Positions 57,767-64,000 of a DNA stretch of 64,000 nucleotides are shown here, piece after piece. The stretch is from the NCBI GenBank assembly GCA_035079385.1, contig JAVHKY010000065.1, positions 744,001 to 808,000 of the forward strand, written 5' to 3'. The position numbers were made by a program, and so were the translations under genes. Numbering within the stretch: the stretch's first letter is position 1; every line of letters begins with the position of its first letter. The DNA is from Aspidiotus rigidus (lineage: Eukaryota > Arthropoda > Insecta > Hemiptera > Diaspididae). Under the pieces are notes generated by a model. It searched no databases, was not told the origin of the DNA, and was given only the letters and a program-made list of their open reading frames with translations.

Positions 57767-57960
57767 GGCTGGAGTGTCCGTCAGCCCCCTCTTAGCTTAG
57801 TTTCCGCCAGACTATAATATTATGTCTTTTGGAATGCAGCTCTCACCACGTGCAGGTGCTAAGTAGGAGTTGAGGTTTGAATGATAAGTAATATGCAACA
57901 TATACCACTCCATTCAAATCTCCTTGAGAGCCAGGGACCCCACTCCCCCCGCCTTCTGGG
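57767..57960 (+). ncRNA. PK element copy 19
   Basis: Same long H2a as copy 18. Class I H4. Copies 18 and 19 are adjacent units about 1.7 kb apart and close relatives, a recent tandem duplication. Confidence 0.76.
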
Positions 57961-58426
57961 AAATTTTCAAATCTTTATTTCTTACTCGCACTCGATTAGA
58001 AATCTTAATTTCTTTCCTAAATTATAGTGAACAATCTAGATGAGATAGGTATACAGTATAAAAAAAAAACACAGCGGCTAAATCTGCTATTGGCAAAAGG
58101 TGAAAGTGAAATTCTGCTATCGGCATAAGCTATTGGTTGCGAAAGTAGGTATTGTCTATGGATGATATTACAACAGCGCTAATAGGATTAATGGTAATAG
58201 GAGTAAAGTAATTATGATATGAAATCAAGCGAAGTGAATGGTGCCAAGAGTTTACCATAAATAAATACCTATACATTTAAAAATAATGGTGAATATAATT
58301 AACGATAAGATACACATAACATTATAACACACCTCTGCAGATCATTACAAGAAAATCTTTGCAGTTTGAAACATTATTGGTGGACATATTTCTATCAAAT
58401 GAATCTTGTTTCGAAGCTCGGTTTAA

Positions 58427-58504
58427 TTTTTTCGTTCGCGTCATGGATACTGACACATATTATTAAATCACAAATAAGTGTGTATCCATGAAGCTAAGAA
58501 AAAA
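58427..58504 (+). ncRNA. hp7 hairpin
   Basis: As 4,531-4,608. Confidence 0.5.
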
Positions 58505-58726
58505 TGATTGCATCGTTTGAGAATAATCCAATCCATATTGAATTACCAAAAAATCGCCAATATACAATACTCTCATAATCTAGTTATCAATCAACATTAT
58601 TTTACAGTTCGTTAAATTATCACTAGGATAATATTACAAATAAAAAAGGTTTGAAAAAACAGATTAGGTGATGGCGTCATGTAACAGACTTTCAACGACT
58701 GTTGACGTTTTTTCAGTACTGGTCAG

Positions 58727-58802
58727 ATTTCCTCCTGGGCTTGAAATTTGACAAATGACAGTTAATCAAATATGTAAGTTGCCAAATCTCAGCCGTGGAA
58801 AA
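58727..58802 (+). ncRNA. hp2 hairpin
   Basis: Complete counterpart of the half-hairpin at position 1. GGCTTGA opposite TCTCAGCC. Loop GTTAATCAAAT. Confidence 0.42.
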
Positions 58803-59614
58803 AACTGAATGGAAGTGAGCACGTAGATCAGTCAGAGGCTGTGCTTGAAGCAGTATGACTCAATATTCTCATGAATGGGGTTGGCGTATTCCTATAAATA
58901 TTTGACGACTAACCATCGGTAGATTTTTGGTTCCCACGGTTTCGATCTGCGTACAATTTTTTTGTTAGTCGAATAAATCTTGCGTTTCTTGGATTTTCAT
59001 TTCTGAAAAGTAAGAATAAGTTGATTAAAGAACTTCTGTATCTTTTGCCCCGCCAATTTCCATGCTTTTGGAAACGTTTTCTCCTCGCACTGATTAAAGA
59101 ACAGCATACCTTAGGCCTTTCTTATGTAAATCTGGCTGGGATCAAGAAGCAGCCCTCATAGTAAACACATGCTAAGTAATAGTTGAAAGTAAATAATTCC
59201 CAAATGTATCTACTTTGCCTAAAACTTGCAGTCTATTGTAACCTCTTCATAGACTCCCGAAGTCTCCTACCTACCATTCAAATAATTGTACGCATTACAA
59301 GTTACCTCTCAAACTTCCCCCAAGTAAGATGTACAGATGCAAACAAGTATTTCTCAGCTACTTTGGTATACGCTCGCAAAGTCTAAACTACAGCTGAAAA
59401 CGTATGATCAATCTTTTCGCCATGTTTTCATTTTGCGCTCACATTATACATCCTATCTTTGGGTTCAAGGTATTTCAATTAAGGCGTGCTCATAAATTTC
59501 AATTCAGGTTCGGAAACAGGAAAATATAAAGCTTTTACTCTACTCTTTGGATGACATAGGTTTCAAGAATATAGGCTGGAGTAATGCAAAGAAATCATGC
59601 GCACAATAGGAAAA

Positions 59615-59803
59615 GGTCGCAGACGGCTGGAGTGTCCGCCAGCCCCCTCTTAGCTTAGTTTCCGCCAGACAAAGTCCTTTGGAATGCAGCTCTCACCGCG
59701 TGCAGGTGCTAAGTAGGAGTTAAGGTTGATTAGAATCAGCCAAAAACTGGTTGTTTGCCAATCAGACCTCTTTGAGAGCCAGGGAACCCACCCACCTCCG
59801 GGG
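59615..59803 (+). ncRNA. PK element copy 20, H4 class II
   Basis: H1 with G-C closing pair, class II H4, and CC lost from the terminal hairpin. At the corresponding position copy 1 has class I sequence, so the two near-identical ends of the window differ here by a 0.43 kb exchange. Confidence 0.75.
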
Positions 59804-60057
59804 AATAACACTCTGTCTTGGTGCATCCATGAACTCCTAAGCATTAATCAGACTTCCAATGCGTTGGTCTTCTTCCATTGTAGAATTGAAAACTTAAAAC
59901 AGGAAAAATTGATCCTTACTCTGTCAAAAATTGATGGTCAACGCGTCATTTTGCCCAGGAAACCTGCATCACTTTCCAACCTGTTCATAACTAATAAACA
60001 TTCGCTCTTCTACGCTAAGCAAATAGCTCTAAGGGCAGCTTAAGCGCTCATTAAAAA

Positions 60058-60240
60058 AATGTCCGTCAGCCCCCTCTTAGCTAAGTTTCCGATAGACAAA
60101 GTCTTTCAGAATGCAGCTCTCACCGCGTGCATGTGCTAAGTAGGAGTTGAGGTTTGAATTGTAAGTGATGTGCGAAGTTTACCATCCCATTAATACCTCC
60201 TTGAGAGCCGGAGATACCACTTCCTCCCGCTCTACAGGGA
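60058..60240 (+). ncRNA. Truncated PK element (copy 20b)
   Basis: The copy begins inside the H1 loop (tgtccgtcagcc), so the 5' strand of H1 is missing. H2, H3 and class I H4 are present. Its 3' half is nearly identical to copy 1. It lies only 255 bp after copy 20, far closer than any other pair. Confidence 0.72.
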
Positions 60241-61579
60241 ACTTTTAAAGCAATCTAGCCTCATCCCCCTCTTTGAAAATAGACTTTTGAATCTCTTACA
60301 TGCTCTCAATCAGCTGGAAATTCTGATTTATTTCTCATATCATAGGGGAAAATCTAGATAAGACTTATAAATTGAACTACAACTAAAATCTCCTATATTG
60401 GTCGAAAGAGAGGGAAATTAAGATTCCCCATAAGAGTTGGCCTTAAGATATTAGTCACGACAGTGTTATAACAACGCTAACGAAATTAGAGTTGCAATAA
60501 GGTAAATTACTGACAATTTGCGAACTTGCAAATTAGTGGTACTTACAGGTTGCTGTGTATATAAATACATTGACATCTTAAAATAATGATGAACATAATA
60601 AACGATAAGTATGATAATACAATACATCTCAGAAAATCATTAGAAGAAACATTATTGCATCTTATAGAGTTTAATGAATTATTTGTCCGGTATCTTGGGA
60701 AACTAAACAGGAGTGGGTGAACGGCGGTAAGTTGCCTTGTGCAGCAAAGAGATTGCACAGTGATGGGAATATTCACATGACGTATCTCATTGCAAATGTT
60801 TGGAAACACTAAATTTGCAACTATATGTCGAAAAAATATTAATTTTCACGTATATGTGAAAAGAATCTTTCAGATGAGTCTATTTTGAATTCTATTGAAA
60901 ACGCATATCGAAAATTATTGAATATTCCATTAGTAAACGTTCTGATGAATAAATTCTTGTGCTATAATGTATTACCATAGGTACTCCACTCTCCTCTTTA
61001 GTATCCCTTTGTTTTCAAATTGTGGTCCCATGAGTACACGTTTTCAAGAATAGATTGTTGTGCTATTGGGGTTTAAACATACACTGGAGAGAGTTACTAA
61101 AAGGGTGAATCAGAGAATTTATGTACGTTCATACATTAATTTTCAATCAATTGTTATTTTTTCAATATACCATTTATTGCTATAAAATTTTTTTTTTGTA
61201 TTCAATGATGATACAGACTACAAAATTTATGCTTGTATTTTCTCTAAAAAACGATATCCTATTAATTATGGTGCGTGAAATTTCTTCCTTTAGAAAGCAT
61301 TGAACGAAAGGGTGAATATCGTCAGGGCTACCAACTCCCCAACTCCAAGTTTAAATCCCAATAGTTAATGTTGTATTACCGTAGTCCACTCTCCCCTTTA
61401 GTACCCCTTTGTTTTCAAATCGTGCTGGTCAAATTTCAAATATTTCACTGGATTGAAGAAAAAGCGATTTAGCAGTAATCTGCTTGGTCTTGAAGAAAGT
61501 TGATCATATTGCAATGTTGATCTCTTTCGCTCATTATCGGTTGAGATGTCGATGAATCCCATTTCTGACGTTCGTTCAA

Positions 61580-61655
61580 CTTTTCGTTCACTCCATGGAT
61601 GCAACTATTTATTAAGAAAACACAAATAACATTGCAACCATGAAGTGAAGAAAAG
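61580..61655 (+). ncRNA. hp7 hairpin
   Basis: Identical stem blocks to 2,281-2,356. Confidence 0.56.
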
Positions 61656-61861
61656 ACTGATTTTATCATTTAAAAACTATCCAATCCATACTAAATCACA
61701 AAAAGAAAAATGTTTAATGAAATACCTACATTCACATTTGAATTATCAATCTAAACTTAATCATTACAAGGAAACTGACACAATAAAAAGGCTGTGTACA
61801 GACAAGTCATTTCATGAAACAGAGTTGAAAGAAATACATATTTTATTTCAGTATTGGTCAA

Positions 61862-61939
61862 ATTTCTTCATAGGCCTAAGAGGCTGTGTTCACGATTAAT
61901 CAGACACGAGAGACACAGAATCTTAGCCTATGACGAAAT
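61862..61939 (+). ncRNA. hp2 hairpin
   Basis: Identical stem blocks to 2,563-2,640. Confidence 0.58.
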
Positions 61940-63164
61940 TCAATAATATTAGGAGTACAATAATTTATTCGGAAGCCACGCTTAGAGAAGTCTGACTCAC
62001 TTTTCTCATTAATGCTGTTGGTAACTTTGAATGGAGGAAGGATATTACCTAGTTCGGAAAACTTTTTCCCTTTACTCTGGGTCAAATTGCATATGTTGAG
62101 CGCTGTAGGGAAATCTGACTATAATCCCTGGTGAATCTGTCCCCAAAAGATGCGCCATCACCCTAAACTGGTATTGAGTAACAGTTTGAGGTAAATGATT
62201 TCTAAATGTATCACGTCTGCCCGAAACTTGCCAACTATTGTAATATTCCCGAAGGCTCCTGAAATCTAATACCTCTTGGAAGATTGTACGTTTTACGAGA
62301 TGCGTCCGGAACTTACTTCAACCAGATTTCTTCCCTTGGCGCACGCAGTCAGATACACATTTGCAAACAATTTTGTCTCAGCTATGTCGGTAGGTACTTC
62401 TTCAAAGTGTATCTATATGCCCGCACAGTTCAAACCAACAGCTGACGAAGAATGATTAATTTTAGCAATTAAGGGTGTGCTCTACTTGTGAAAATATGCT
62501 CGTAAAACATGGTACCGAAAATTACACTTTACTGCTCGAATTTTCAACGTATCTTTCTGAATAATTGAAATGTTTTCCAGAAAGGTCCAACCAGGAGCGC
62601 TATCGAAGCAGAATTTCAAAATTTTTTCATATATGTACTTTCTCGATTAAACGTTGAAATTAGTAGAAAATTCGCTTATTTTCTGTTGAGAGAGAAATTC
62701 TTCTGGAGGCGAAATTCAGGATTCTGTTCCGATAGTAGCGCCTTTCATTGAACTCTACTGTGCAACATGTCCAAAGATCAAACAAATTTGTCGGAAAAAG
62801 GAGCCCTGGGAAGTGCCTCTGCAAAATCATTCCTTGTCATTGGTTACAAGGACTACCCACGCACGTCCGACTAACGTCGCGCAATGACCGCTGGCTTACC
62901 TAACCTTGCAGGGTTTTGGGGATGTTTATGCAACTTATCGTACAACGTTTCGGAGTTTCTAAACCAGTAAAGCAGACCCTTAATTCTCACAATCGAAATC
63001 TTACTTTTGTTTTCTAGGAATTTCAATTGATACATGCTCAAAAGAATTTTAATTTAGGTTCCAAAACAGGAGAATAAGTATCAAGCTTTTGCTCTATTTT
63101 TCGTACAATTTGTTTCAAGAATATAGGTGAGAGTAGTGCGAAGGAAACAAGCATGATAGGAAGA

Positions 63165-63354
63165 GGTCACAGACGGCTGGAATGTCCGTCAGCCCCCTCT
63201 TAGCTTAGTTTCCGCGAGACAAAGTCTTTCGGAATGCAGCTCTCACCGCGTGCAGGTGCTAAGTAGGAGTTGAGGGTTGAATTGTAAGTGATATGCAAAG
63301 TATACCACCCCACTCAAACCTCTTTGAGAGCCAGGGACCCACTCCCCCCTAGGG
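63165..63354 (+). ncRNA. PK element copy 21
   Basis: Class I H4 (TTGA...TCAAACCTC), H2a AGAC/GTCT, H3 intact. It occupies the position equivalent to copy 2. Sequence after it follows a different unit type from about 63,520. Confidence 0.77.
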
Positions 63355-63801
63355 TAATTTTCAAATCTAGCTTCATCTTTCTGTTCAGTAATGAACATTT
63401 GGATTTCTTACTAGCTCTTGATTAGAAGTTTCAATTTCTTTCCTACGTTATAGTAAAAAATCTAGATAAGTTATATAAATAAAAACACGACGACTGAATT
63501 CTGGTGTTGGCGGAAGAAGAAAGTGAAAATTCGCTAGTTACGGCATGTGTTTCCTTCGGATAATATTCTAACATCGCTAATAGAATTAGTGGTAATGAAT
63601 TACTGATAATATGGGACCGAGCAAAGTGACGAGTACCGAGAGTTGCTTATAAATAAATACATCTATATATACATATATAAAAATACAGGTGAATATAATT
63701 GACTACAAATAAGTACAAAATAACACATCTCGGTAGATTATTACAAGAAATTTTTGCATTTGAAGGAGTTCAATAAATTATTATATGTCTTGTTACTTAG
63801 G

Positions 63802-63974
63802 GGTATACTAAACAGAGGAGGGAGTATGGCAATGAACTATCTTCAGCCCGGCAAGAAGATTTTACATCAACTGTGACACTTGAATTACATAATATCTCCT
63901 TGCAAACTTGCGAAATTTTTGATTTGCAATTATGGCCGAAAAATATTGTTACTCTACCCTCCTCTCTAGTATCC
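63802..63974 (+). ncRNA. Long-range stem hp6
   Basis: Same two strands as the 6,892 copy, with an A-to-C change near the left end. Confidence 0.42.
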
Positions 63975-64000
63975 TGATGTTATTTAATTTTGGTTGAAAA

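Larger units (their letters stand above)
50640..64000 (+). repeat. Array block C of structured-RNA units (PK copies 16-21)
   Basis: Six full PK elements and one partial one (60,058) lie on the plus strand. The block is cut by the right window edge. From 58,772 on it repeats the first 4 kb of the window at very high identity. Differences include an extra 0.43 kb carrying the partial PK copy and an extra 0.1 kb near 60,930-61,025. After about 63,520 it switches to sequence matching 6,610-7,080, so the block is a mosaic built by unequal exchange. Confidence 0.85.

Overview
The window reads as AT-rich animal nuclear DNA, most likely from an arthropod. It contains one spliced gene with GT-AG introns, several hAT-type and TA-flanked miniature transposons, satellite DNA and large segmental duplications. 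There are no bacterial operons, rRNA genes or recognisable tRNA genes, and I cannot name the species. Nearly all the short open reading frames are chance frames in non-coding repeats.

Layout. Three blocks, A (1-15,302), B (about 30,826-42,334) and C (about 50,640-64,000), are made of 1.3-3 kb units, all in the same orientation. Blocks A and B carry the same units in the same order (8,417-13,934 matches 36,948-42,334). The first 4 kb of A is nearly identical to 58,772-63,500 in C. Between A and B lie a TA-flanked MITE, a CpG-richer region with an 840-bp tandem duplication plus an inverted relative, and a minus-strand two-exon zinc-knuckle gene (26,215-27,991). Between B and C lie three MITEs, two strong pre-miRNA-like hairpins, a higher-order satellite made of four roughly 350-bp monomers, and a diverged tandem repeat.

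Main result. The array units look like structured-RNA units, not genes or simple satellite. Each has a roughly 190-bp element, here called the PK element (22 copies), whose pairing regions form a pseudoknot: helix H2 (CTTAGC/GCTAAG) interleaved with helix H3. H3 is GCTCTCA/TGAGAGC in most copies and GTCCTCA/TGAGGAC in two, which is two simultaneous compensatory pair changes between strands about 80-100 nt apart. A small hairpin inside it reads GGAC/GTCC, GGAT/ATCC or AGAC/GTCT in different copies. Most units also carry hairpins that keep their pairing while the sequence changes: hp2 (about 78-90 nt), hp7 (about 75 nt), hp3 (about 55 nt), and hp8 in two copies. hp2, hp3 and hp7 share an AATCA...ACA-like loop.

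Interpretation. I read the locus as an array of RNA genes, or one long multi-domain non-coding RNA, that combines a pseudoknotted domain with pre-miRNA-like hairpins. I do not recognise the PK element as a known RNA family. Its function, promoter and processing are not shown by the sequence. Arm-to-arm gene conversion could imitate compensation in the simple hairpins, but is a poor explanation for the interleaved PK helices.
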